Shown here in pieces: positions 1 through 6,047 of a stretch of 7,089 bases of DNA (position 1 is its first letter; every line of letters begins with the position of its first letter). The notes under the pieces are model-generated. The model had not been told where the DNA came from. It saw only the letters and a list, made by a program, of their open reading frames with translations, and did not search any database. Both the position numbers and the translations under genes were made by a program. Source of the stretch: CAZSMC01 sp964607755 (GTDB taxonomy: Bacteria > Zhuqueibacterota > Zhuqueibacteria > Residuimicrobiales > Krinioviventaceae); contig CAZSMC010000131.1 of assembly GCA_964607755.1 (NCBI GenBank), positions 1 through 7,089 on the forward strand. The letters run 5' to 3'.

Positions 1-1
1 G

Positions 2-1696
2 AGTGCGACACAATTGGAAGCGGGAGTGAGGTTCGAGTTCGCGCAAAAGCTGAATATCAAAACACCGCAATTGTGGTCTGTGGAATCACCGATGCTTTAC
101 ACGTTGGTCTCTCAGGTGCTGATCGATGGGCAAATTGTAGATGACGTTGAGACACCGTTCGGCATCCGCTTTTTCGATTTTGATGCTGAAAAGGGTTTTT
201 CATTAAACGGCGTGCCGATGAAAATTCTTGGCGTCTGCATGCATCACGATCTTGGATGTCTGGGCGCAGCTGTTAACAAAAGGGCGTTGGAGCGGCAGTT
301 GGACATCCTGAAAGACATGGGCTGTAACGCCATCCGCACCGCGCACAATCCACCAGCCCCGGAATTGCTCGACCTCTGCGACCGCATGGGATTTCTGGTT
401 ATGGATGAAGCTTTTGATATGTGGAAACTGAAAAAGACGGATTATGATTATTCATTGTATTACGAAGAGTGGCACGAGCGCGACTTGACCGATTTTATCA
501 AACGCGACCGCAATCATCCCAGTGTGATTATATGGAGCATTGGCAACGAGATTCGGGAGCAGTGGGACAAAACCGGCATCGCCATGGCACAGGAACTCGC
601 CGGTATCGTGCGCGACCTGGACAGCACCCGGCCGATTACGTCGGGACTGAATTATCCGGAACCCGACAATTATATCATCCGCTCGGGTGCGCTCGATCTC
701 ATCGGCTTTAATTATCATCACGAGCAATTCGTCGACTTTCCGCAAAAATTTCCCGGTGAAAAATTTCTCGGCGCGGAAACCGGGTCGGCACTGGCAAGTC
801 GCGGCGAGTACGACATGCCCTCGGACAGCTTGCGCATCTGGCCCAAAGACTGGCGGGTGCCGCAAAAATACAACGAGGATTTCACCTGCTCGGCTTATGA
901 TAATTGCCGGGTTGGCTGGGGCTCCACGCACCGGGCGACCTGGAAGCTGATCGAGAATTACGATTATCTCAGCGGCATGTTTTACTGGACCGGTTTCGAT
1001 TACCTCGGCGAACCGACGCCCTATTCCTGGCCGGCACGCAGCTCTTATTTTGGCGTCATCGATTTGGCCGGGTTTCCCAAGGACGGCTATTATTTTTATC
1101 AGGCCGAATGGACCGACGAGCCGGTGCTGCACCTGTTCCCGCATTGGAACTGGCAGGCAGGCGACTCGGTCGATGTTTGGGCCTACACCAATCTCGACGA
1201 GGTCGAGTTATTCGTCAATGACGAATCCATGGGCGTGCAGCAAAACTCCGATGATGTGTACCGGTTGATGTGGCGGGTGGATTACGAGCCGGGAGCGATT
1301 CGTGCTGTCGGTACCAAAGACGGCGACACCATCACCAGAGAAATCCACACCGCCGGCGAACCGACGCAGATTCGGCTTGCCGCCGATCGTGCAACTATTG
1401 CCGCGGATGGCCGTTATTTATCCTTTGTTAGCGTCTCTATTCTGGATGCCGACGGTAATTTGGCGCCGCACGCCGATAACCGCATCGAATTTGAAATTGA
1501 GGGTCCCGGATTCATCGCCGGCGTTGACAACGGCAGTCAGATCAGCCATGAGCCGTTCAAAGCGGATTATCGCAAAGCGTTCAACGGAAAATGTTTGGCG
1601 GTGATTCAGTCAAACGGTGAAACCGGCGAGATTACGTTGGAGGCGGTCTCGGAGGGACTGGAAGGTATGAACATTTGTATAAACGCAAAAAATTAA
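2..1696 (+). CDS. GH2 family beta-galactosidase-like glycoside hydrolase, C-terminal part (5' truncated by window edge)
   Basis: The reading frame is open to the first bases of the window, so the TTG at 14 is not a real start; perhaps 200-250 N-terminal residues (sugar-binding domain and most of the immunoglobulin-like domain) lie outside. Residue numbers count from that TTG. Residues 1-55 end the Ig-like domain (LWSVESPMLYTL). Residues ~56-360 form the TIM barrel, with the family motifs RTAHNPP (108-114) and WSIGNEI (174-180). E179 is the expected acid/base and E255 in GAETGS the likely nucleophile. Residues ~375-440 resemble the DUF4982 beta-sandwich (WQAGDSVDVWAYTN, then VELFVN). Residues ~450-548 resemble the GH2 C-terminal Ig-like domain (IEFEIEGPG). 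GH2 enzymes are retaining exo-glycosidases; this domain order is typical of Bacteroidetes-type beta-galactosidases, but beta-glucuronidase or another exo-activity cannot be excluded. The downstream arabinofuranosidase suggests work on arabinose/galactose-containing plant polysaccharide. Stop TAA at 1694-1696. Confidence 0.93.
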   Translation, partial: SATQLEAGVRFEFAQKLNIKTPQLWSVESPMLYTLVSQVLIDGQIVDDVETPFGIRFFDFDAEKGFSLNGVPMKILGVCMHHDLGCLGAAVNKRALERQLDILKDMGCNAIRTAHNPPAPELLDLCDRMGFLVMDEAFDMWKLKKTDYDYSLYYEEWHERDLTDFIKRDRNHPSVIIWSIGNEIREQWDKTGIAMAQELAGIVRDLDSTRPITSGLNYPEPDNYIIRSGALDLIGFNYHHEQFVDFPQKFPGEKFLGAETGSALASRGEYDMPSDSLRIWPKDWRVPQKYNEDFTCSAYDNCRVGWGSTHRATWKLIENYDYLSGMFYWTGFDYLGEPTPYSWPARSSYFGVIDLAGFPKDGYYFYQAEWTDEPVLHLFPHWNWQAGDSVDVWAYTNLDEVELFVNDESMGVQQNSDDVYRLMWRVDYEPGAIRAVGTKDGDTITREIHTAGEPTQIRLAADRATIAADGRYLSFVSVSILDADGNLAPHADNRIEFEIEGPGFIAGVDNGSQISHEPFKADYRKAFNGKCLAVIQSNGETGEITLEAVSEGLEGMNICINAKN

Positions 1697-1707
1697 ATTG
1701 TTTTTCT

Positions 1708-1757
1708 GGAGTGCAGTCACTGTGTGACTGCATGCGCTCACACAGTGAGCGCACTCC
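1708..1757. repeat. 50-bp compound palindrome (two perfect hairpins on a common stem)
   Basis: The element begins 11 nt after the GH2 stop codon. GGAGT (1708-1712) pairs with ACTCC (1753-1757). Inside are two perfect 8-bp hairpins: GCAGTCAC (1713-1720)/GTGACTGC (1724-1731) with loop TGT, and GCGCTCAC (1734-1741)/GTGAGCGC (1745-1752) with loop ACA, separated by AT. The whole can also fold as one 25-bp hairpin with four mismatches. TTTTT (1701-1705) and AAAAA (1758-1762) flank it and could extend the outer stem across a CT bulge. No T-tract follows on +, so it is not a standard intrinsic terminator. It looks like a REP/BIME-type or MITE-like dispersed element, possibly protecting the GH2 mRNA 3' end. 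Confidence 0.85.
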
Positions 1758-1766
1758 AAAAATTAC

Positions 1767-1860
1767 AACGCAGAGACGCACCGAATGCCGAGAATCGCTG
1801 AGAAAAAATTTTATAAGAATTTCCTCTGCGTTTTCTCCGCGTCCTCGGCGGCTTTGCGTT
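1767..1860. repeat. Imperfect inverted repeat of the CGCAGAG / CTCTGCG type
   Basis: The left arm (about 1767-1810) begins AACGCAGAGACGC. The right arm (about 1816-1860) contains CCTCTGCG, CTCCGCG and CTCGGCGG and ends TTTGCGTT. The reverse complement of the right arm begins AACGCAAAGCCGC, so the outer ends match well, while the interior has many mismatches and a one-base shift. The centre is AT-rich (AAAAAATTTTATAAGAATTT). From memory, similar CTCTGCG-rich inverted repeats are scattered through intergenic regions of many environmental bacterial genomes; this copy looks decayed. It lies directly upstream of the GH51 ribosome-binding site, so GH51 transcripts arising from GH2 would carry it. 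Confidence 0.6.
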
Positions 1861-1872
1861 TCAGTTTTTAAA

Positions 1873-1878
1873 AAGGAG
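1873..1878 (+). promoter_or_regulatory. Shine-Dalgarno site of the GH51 gene
   Basis: AAGGAG lies 7 nt before the ATG at 1886. It fixes the start, and the residues that follow form a good signal peptide. Confidence 0.85.
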
Positions 1879-1885
1879 AAAAATT

Positions 1886-3405
1886 ATGAGAACTCTTATT
1901 CAAGTGAGCTTTGTTTTCCTGTTGCTGTTTTCAATCTCATTCGCGCAAAACACCCTCGAAATCTACCCCAATGCCGCCGAGCACCGCATCAACAAAAACA
2001 TTTACGGTCATTTTGCCGAGCATCTCGGCCGCTGCATTTACGACGGTATTTGGGTTGGGCCGGACTCGGACATCCCCAACGTCAACGGCTACCGCAAGGA
2101 TGTGCTGGAAGCGTTGCAAGAGCTGGAGATTCCGGTGCTGCGCTGGCCGGGCGGCTGTTTTGCCGACACCTATCACTGGATGGACGGCATTGGGCCGGTG
2201 GATGAACGCCCGAACATCAAAAACGTTTTTTGGGGCGGCGTTATCGAGGATAACAGTTTCGGCACCCACGAATTTTTAAACTTGTGCGAACTGCTTGGCT
2301 GCGATGCGTACGTCTCCGCCAATGTCGGCACCGGCACGGTCGAGGAAATGATCGACTGGATTGTGTACATGACCTCGGACGAGGATGTTGAAATGGCCAA
2401 CCTGCGGCGAAAAAATGGCCGCGAGGAACCGTGGGATGTCAAGTACATCGGCATTGGCAACGAAAACTGGGGCTGCGGCGGCGAAATGACCGCGGAGCAT
2501 TACGCCGATCTGATGAAAACCTATTCCAGTTACGCCGGGCATTACAACCGCGACATGGTTCGAGTCGGCAGCGGCGCCAATTCCGGGGATTACAATTGGA
2601 CCCGCGTTTTGATGGAAAAAGGCGCCCGTTTTATTGATGCGCTTGGCGCGCATTATTACACCATCGCCGGCGAGGGCTGGGGCAACAAAGGGCCGGCAAC
2701 GGGGTTTGGCGAGCAACTCTACTTTCAAGGCATTGCGCGCGGGCTGCACATGGACGAGCTGGTTTCGCAGCATTCGGCCATCATGGATCAATTCGACCGC
2801 CGCAAACGCGTCGGTTTGTACATCGATGAATGGGGCATTTGGACCGATGTCGAGCCGGGCACCAATCCCGGATTTTTGCATCAGCAAAACTCACTGCGCG
2901 ATGCGCTGATCGCCGCGACCACACTCAACATTTTCAACCAGCATTGCGAGCGTGTGCGCATGGCCAATATCGCCCAAACCGTCAATGTGCTGCAGGCGAT
3001 GATTCTCACGCAAGATGATCAAATGCTGCGCACCCCGACCTACCACGTGTTCAACATGTTCAAGGGCCACAAGGATGCGCTGCTGGCGCCGTCGCATTTG
3101 CAAACCGAAAACTACGAGTTCGAAGGCGAGTCCATCCCGGCCATCAGCCGCTCGGTTTCTCTTGCGGATGACGGCAGCCTGACGGTGACCCTCACCAATG
3201 TTGATCCCAATCGCGCCTTGTCGTTGGAGATGACATTTTTGGGCGGCAGTATTGACCGAGTTCAAGAGGCAAACGTGCTGACAGCCTCAAGGGTGAATTC
3301 GATCAACACCTTTGAAAATCCGAACACTATTGTGCCGGTTGATTTTGACGGTTATCGCAAACTATCCGATCAAAAATTAAGTGTGGAGCTACCCTCCAAG
3401 TCGAT
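1886..3405 (+). CDS. Secreted GH51 alpha-L-arabinofuranosidase (3' end lost in assembly gap)
   Basis: The enzyme hydrolyses terminal alpha-L-arabinofuranosyl residues from arabinan, arabinoxylan or arabinogalactan. Residues 1-20 are a signal peptide with a hydrophobic core (VFLLLFSISFA) and likely signal peptidase I cleavage before Q21. The mature protein starts with the family pattern IYGHFAEHLGRCIYDGIWVG (39-58), followed by RWPGGCFADTYHW (86-98). GNENWGCGG (191-199) carries the acid/base E193, and YIDEWGIW (312-319) the nucleophile E315. The C-terminal beta domain (about 340-505) ends at KLSVELPSKS just before the Ns. GH51 proteins are usually about 500 residues long and often end in this kind of strand, so probably only around ten residues are missing. 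Export is notable because many GH51 enzymes, for example those of Gram-positives, are cytoplasmic; here substrate cleavage should be periplasmic or extracellular. It lies 189 bp after the GH2 gene on the same strand, so co-transcription is plausible. Translation continued through the Ns into downstream sequence is an artefact. Confidence 0.95.
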
Positions 3406-3505
3406 NNNNNNNNNNNNNNNNNNNNNNNNNNNNNNNNNNNNNNNNNNNNNNNNNNNNNNNNNNNNNNNNNNNNNNNNNNNNNNNNNNNNNNNNNNNNNNN
3501 NNNNN
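3406..3505. other. Assembly gap (100 N)
   Basis: Exactly 100 Ns, the usual placeholder for a gap of unknown length. It removes the GH51 stop codon. Gene direction flips and the DNA becomes more AT-rich beyond it, so adjacency of the two contigs rests on scaffolding alone. Confidence 0.99.
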
Positions 3506-3519
3506 GGAAAGGCTTTTTT
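3506..3519 (+). terminator. Right half of a probable intrinsic terminator at the contig edge
   Basis: GGAAAGGC followed by six Ts is the form expected of the descending arm and T-tract of a Rho-independent terminator on +. The partner arm (GCCTTTCC, perhaps preceded by A-rich sequence) would lie inside the gap. It is in the right place to end the GH51 transcript and, if the lost side has an A-run, also that of the convergent radical SAM gene. Only half is visible, so this is inference. Confidence 0.4.
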
Positions 3520-3538
3520 AAATTTCAGTAGCGCATCA

Positions 3539-4945
3539 TCACACTTTGAGTCGTTTGAACAGCGGCTCTCGAATGAACGACGGAGTCCGTTTTTGCAGCA
3601 TATAAAAAAGACGATACGCAAATTGAAAACCCACATCGTATAGAGTTTTTTTCCGGCCGATCTTGATGCGGGCAAGTATTTTTACGAACGGCAGCAATTT
3701 GGGGTACATAACCGCAGCCCGGAAAATCCGGAAATTATATTCGACTTGAGCCTTGCTGATGGTCGGCAAGGTGAGGCTGGCGATCGGCTCGAAATATGAT
3801 TCAATCGTTTTTTCATTTAAATAACCATTCTCAACACATTGATCATACAATTCGGTTCCGGGATAGGGATGAAAAATGCTGATATGCAATTTGTCTGGTT
3901 GCAACTGTCGATTCAAGGCAATGGTTTCCTGTATCGTCTCTTCCGTTTCACCGGGTACGCCAATCATATTATAGGCAAATGTTTTGATGCCTGTTTTTTT
4001 GATCATCGTAAATGTATCAATAATTTGATCATTTGTCATTTTACGTTTGAGCATGTTGCGTCGCAACGTTTCATTTCCCTGCTCGACACCGATTCGTGTT
4101 TCGATACAACCCGCCGCAGCCAACATCTCCACGGTTTCCTTATTAACAGAGCCTACCCGCAGGTTACAGACAAACGGCAGCCCGATTTCTTGTTGATATC
4201 GGTTACAAAATTCCTCAAGCCAGCTTTTTTTCAAAGCAAACGTATCATCCTGAAAACAAATGGATTCAATACGATTGTAATCATTCAAGACCTGCTTGAT
4301 TTCTGCAAGTACGTTATCCACGCTGCGCCAACGCACATAATTCCCATCTGCAATGGAATAAAGCTGGTTATTGATGCAATAGGTGCAGCGAAACGGGCAA
4401 CCGCGTCCAGCCATAAAATCGGCACGGTGATCCTGATCCAGCGCTTTTTGATAATCAAATAGTTCCCGGTCAGAAAATGGCAGGCTGTCCAAGTCCTCCA
4501 AAAAGGGTCGAGTCGGATTATTATAGATATCACCGTTTTTATAGCATAGATTGGATATTTCGGCCAGGGGCTTTCCCTGAACTATTTCCAATATCGTCCC
4601 TTCACCTTCGCCGATACACACGCAATCGACATAGTCGACCAGGTCAAGCGGGGATAATGTCGGATGAACGCCCCCCGCGATGGAAAAAATTCGGCGCGGC
4701 GCCAGATGTTTCATCACTTGGACAGCAAGCGGTTTGTGATCGGATATGAATGAATAGGCAAGAATATCCGGCTTGAATGAATCGACTGCCCAGTCAATCT
4801 GCCGCTTATCGAACTGTGTCACCTGCAACAATGAGGTTTGATGCCCTTCCCGTTTTAACAGGGCGGACAGCAATCCAATACCGTGGTGATAATCTACAAA
4901 AGTATACTTTGAAGATGCCGAGGGGAAAACGAACAAAATTTTCAT
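3539..4945 (-). CDS. B12-binding-domain radical SAM protein
   Basis: A 468-residue protein of the cobalamin-binding radical SAM class (BchE/HpnP-like architecture). Residues 1-125 form a Rossmann-like B12-binding domain: MKILFVFP start, YSFISDHKPLA at 64-74, GGVHPTLSPLD at 91-101, and CIGEGEG at 110-116. The strict DxHxxG cobalt-ligand motif is absent, as in many members. The radical SAM core starts at GRGCPFRCTYC (180-190), with cluster ligands C183, C187 and C190 in a CX3CX2C pattern. It continues with FQDDTF (231-236), GVEQGNE (286-292), GVPGETEET (329-337) and FHPYPGTELYD (358-368). The last ~50 residues are basic and hydrophobic (KILARIKIGRKKTLYD onward) and may contact membrane. Such enzymes methylate or rearrange unactivated carbons in lipids, antibiotics, tetrapyrroles or other metabolites. 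The substrate cannot be read here, and no precursor peptide or biosynthetic cluster lies in the window. The start is supported by GGAGG five bases upstream; stop TGA. Convergent with GH51. Confidence 0.93.
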   Translation of the reverse strand: MKILFVFPSASSKYTFVDYHHGIGLLSALLKREGHQTSLLQVTQFDKRQIDWAVDSFKPDILAYSFISDHKPLAVQVMKHLAPRRIFSIAGGVHPTLSPLDLVDYVDCVCIGEGEGTILEIVQGKPLAEISNLCYKNGDIYNNPTRPFLEDLDSLPFSDRELFDYQKALDQDHRADFMAGRGCPFRCTYCINNQLYSIADGNYVRWRSVDNVLAEIKQVLNDYNRIESICFQDDTFALKKSWLEEFCNRYQQEIGLPFVCNLRVGSVNKETVEMLAAAGCIETRIGVEQGNETLRRNMLKRKMTNDQIIDTFTMIKKTGIKTFAYNMIGVPGETEETIQETIALNRQLQPDKLHISIFHPYPGTELYDQCVENGYLNEKTIESYFEPIASLTLPTISKAQVEYNFRIFRAAVMYPKLLPFVKILARIKIGRKKTLYDVGFQFAYRLFYMLQKRTPSFIREPLFKRLKV

Positions 4946-4950
4946 AAATA

Positions 4951-4955
4951 CCTCC
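4951..4955 (-). promoter_or_regulatory. Shine-Dalgarno site of the radical SAM gene
   Basis: On the minus strand GGAGG is followed by TATTT and then the ATG. This strong site confirms the start at 4945. An 8-bp palindrome, TAGCGCTA (4961-4968), lies just upstream in the leader. Confidence 0.8.
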
Positions 4956-5057
4956 AGAACTAGCGCTAAAAATATAGTAAGCTTGATTCTCTCTTGCCGA
5001 TCTACATACCAATCGCCGTTTAAAATAGTCTGACGTCATAACCAGCCTTGGCATCGC

Positions 5058-5085
5058 AAAAAAGTGATACCTTTTCCGGGGGTAT
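5058..5085 (-). terminator. Weak terminator-like hairpin after the small minus-strand ORF
   Basis: Read on the minus strand, ATACC (5081-5085) pairs with GGTAT (5067-5071) across a nine-base loop. CAC and then six Ts (5063-5058) follow. The stem is only 5 bp, so this is marginal. It lies about 70 nt beyond the stop of the 5156-5554 ORF and upstream of the radical SAM gene. If real, it would separate their transcripts. Confidence 0.25.
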
Positions 5086-5155
5086 GCCGTTGATGATCAC
5101 AAACAGGCAAATTGGATTGGTATTTTGAGTTTAATGGTTTTGGGAGAGAATGCTT

Positions 5156-5554
5156 CTAAATCAGGAGGCTGCAATTATCAATATAGAGGGCTCTGAATTG
5201 TACGAGATATGGCAGTAATTTTGAATTGTTTTCGGAAAAGTATGCCTGAACCTCAGGGTGACAGAAAAACTTCGCTGATACGGCTAGACTGTCAAAATCG
5301 ATTAACTGTTTTTTTGATGATTCCAGCAGTGTATGAGAGCTGTCTCCGTCGTCGTTGTCAATAGTTATCGGGAAACCATCCAGGTGCGGGTCTGCCAACA
5401 TTAAAATCGTGGCATCTTCAACATGCGATAGTGATGCTCCGGGAAGGTAATCATCTATATTTATCGCATCAATGACAAATACGAATAGGAAGAAATACCA
5501 GAGCAAGTGCTGAAAAATTTTAATTTTTTTTCTTAAACGGCGTATCATCACCAT
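5156..5554 (-). CDS. Hypothetical 132-residue membrane-anchored protein
   Basis: I do not recognise this protein. Residues 1-13 are strongly basic (MIRRLRKKIKIF), followed by a hydrophobic aromatic stretch at 14-31 (LLWYFFLFVFVIDAI). This is the pattern of an N-terminal signal anchor or uncleaved signal, with the remaining ~100 residues outside the cytoplasm. That part is acidic in the middle (ITIDNDDGDSS, 63-73) and has two cysteines (98, 127). ILMLADPHLDG (50-60) resembles the first D-x-H metal-binding motif of calcineurin-like phosphoesterases, but the later GD/GNH motifs are absent, so it may be chance or a truncated remnant. A 132-codon frame is unlikely by chance in AT-rich DNA. Against it, there is no Shine-Dalgarno site although every neighbour has one. 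M3 is an alternative start. It lies 210 bp upstream of the radical SAM gene in the same direction. Confidence 0.45.
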   Translation of the reverse strand: MVMIRRLRKKIKIFQHLLWYFFLFVFVIDAINIDDYLPGASLSHVEDATILMLADPHLDGFPITIDNDDGDSSHTLLESSKKQLIDFDSLAVSAKFFCHPEVQAYFSENNSKLLPYLVQFRALYIDNCSLLI

Positions 5555-5634
5555 ACTCGATTAAGATTCAAGTATTTAAACAACTATACGTTCACTCACC
5601 TTAAAGTGCGATTTTTTTTGTGTCGGAGCGCGAC

Positions 5635-5681
5635 TATCACCGCTGATAACGTATTGACATGTTTGGTTTAAATTTTATACA
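5635..5681 (+). promoter_or_regulatory. Candidate sigma70-like promoter with upstream dyad
   Basis: TTGACA (5654-5659) matches the -35 consensus exactly. TATACA (5676-5681) follows after a 16-bp spacer as a plausible -10. Five bases upstream of the -35 is the dyad TATCA-CCGC-TGATA (5635-5648), which could be an operator. A transcript from here would have a leader of about 360 nt before the ATG at 6048, or could be a separate small RNA. Confidence 0.4.
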
Positions 5682-5768
5682 AAACAGTTTGATTTCTATT
5701 TGATTTTTTGATAATCCAACCAAGTTTTGGGATTATAGAAATTTGATGCATATTTTTTTGTATAAAAT
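5672..5768. repeat. Nested AT-rich inverted repeats
   Basis: ATTTTATACAAAA (5672-5684) and TTTTGTATAAAAT (5756-5768) are perfect 13-bp inverted copies. Inside, ATTTCTAT (5692-5699) pairs with ATAGAAAT (5735-5742), and AATCC (5713-5717) with GGATT (5730-5734), so all three stems can form co-linearly in one structure. The left outer arm overlaps the candidate -10 at 5676-5681. Low-complexity AT content raises the chance of coincidence. Confidence 0.5.
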
Positions 5769-5820
5769 GATGAAATTTTAGGCAAATATGTTCAATAGTC
5801 TCTGTTAATCCAGTTTTTTA

Positions 5821-5837
5821 ACGGTTAATTCACGGTT
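5821..5837. repeat. Direct repeat ACGGTT phased by 11 bp
   Basis: ACGGTT occurs at 5821-5826 and 5832-5837, one helical turn apart. The first copy lies within the dyad TTAAC-G-GTTAA (5818-5828). The spacing is like tandem half-sites of some response regulators, but the match is short. Confidence 0.25.
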
Positions 5838-5897
5838 TTTCACTAAATACAAGTCATATGATATATTATATTAGCTGTTAGTTCACTACCAGACACT

Positions 5898-5942
5898 CTG
5901 AAATTGATGAAAAATATGACCTGATTTTCATTTTTCATTCAG
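5898..5942 (+). repeat. Hairpin in the leader of the modular secreted protein
   Basis: ATGAAAAAT (5907-5915) pairs perfectly with ATTTTTCAT (5930-5938). The stem is extended past a five-base bulge by CTGA (5898-5901)/TCAG (5939-5942). The loop is 14 nt. It lies about 105 nt upstream of the ATG at 6048 and has no T-tract, so it is not an intrinsic terminator; a role in the mRNA leader is possible. Confidence 0.4.
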
Positions 5943-6035
5943 ATGTCCGGCTGTGGATCATGTTTTATTCGTCGAAGCAAATTGCTGCAAGTTAATTTAT
6001 ATTTTACTAATTCGTGAGTCAAGCATAACAAAGAA

Positions 6036-6043
6036 GAGGTGAG
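6036..6043 (+). promoter_or_regulatory. Shine-Dalgarno site of the modular secreted protein
   Basis: GAGGTGAG precedes the ATG at 6048, with the GAGG core 8 nt upstream. The strong site and the signal peptide that follows fix the start. Confidence 0.85.
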
Positions 6044-6047
6044 CAGA

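Larger units (their letters stand above)
5555..6047. other. 493-bp AT-rich intergenic region between divergent genes
   Basis: No convincing coding frame is present. It holds a sigma70-like promoter on +, a 13-bp inverted repeat pair, an 11-bp-phased direct repeat, a hairpin at 5898-5942 and the ribosome-binding site of the gene at 6048 (most listed separately). A second, weaker promoter candidate nearer the gene is TTGCTG (5982-5987) with TACTAA (6005-6010), spacer 17. No tRNA, known riboswitch or CRISPR repeat was recognised. Confidence 0.7.

Noticed and set aside
452..1144. 230-codon open frame on the minus strand inside the GH2 gene
   Set aside because: Antisense to conserved GH2 catalytic sequence, no recognisable domain; a shadow of GC-rich coding.
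1697..1885. CRISPR-like or tRNA-like structure in the hydrolase spacer
   Set aside because: The repeats are inverted rather than evenly spaced direct repeats, and the two-hairpin fold lacks tRNA arms and conserved bases.
1675..2205. Open frame on + spanning the repeat elements and the GH51 start
   Set aside because: It runs through two inverted repeats and overlaps the signal peptide and catalytic domain of GH51 in another frame; its peptide looks like translated repeat.
3506..3643. Apparent C-terminal extension of GH51 beyond the gap
   Set aside because: It exists only by translating through the Ns; it is antisense to the radical SAM C-terminus and unlike GH51.
3370..3675. Minus-strand frame crossing the gap
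   Set aside because: Created by the Ns and overlapping both real genes in other frames.
3839..4462. 207-codon frame on + within the radical SAM gene
   Set aside because: Antisense to the Fe-S cluster and core motifs of a convincing gene; no domain recognised.
4806..5054. 82-codon minus-strand frame overlapping the radical SAM start
   Set aside because: It overlaps the B12-domain coding sequence in another frame and covers that gene's own Shine-Dalgarno site.
4946..5155. Possible cobalamin riboswitch before the B12-dependent enzyme
   Set aside because: The leader is too short and I see no B12-box or the expected multi-stem arrangement; using B12 as a cofactor does not itself predict a riboswitch.
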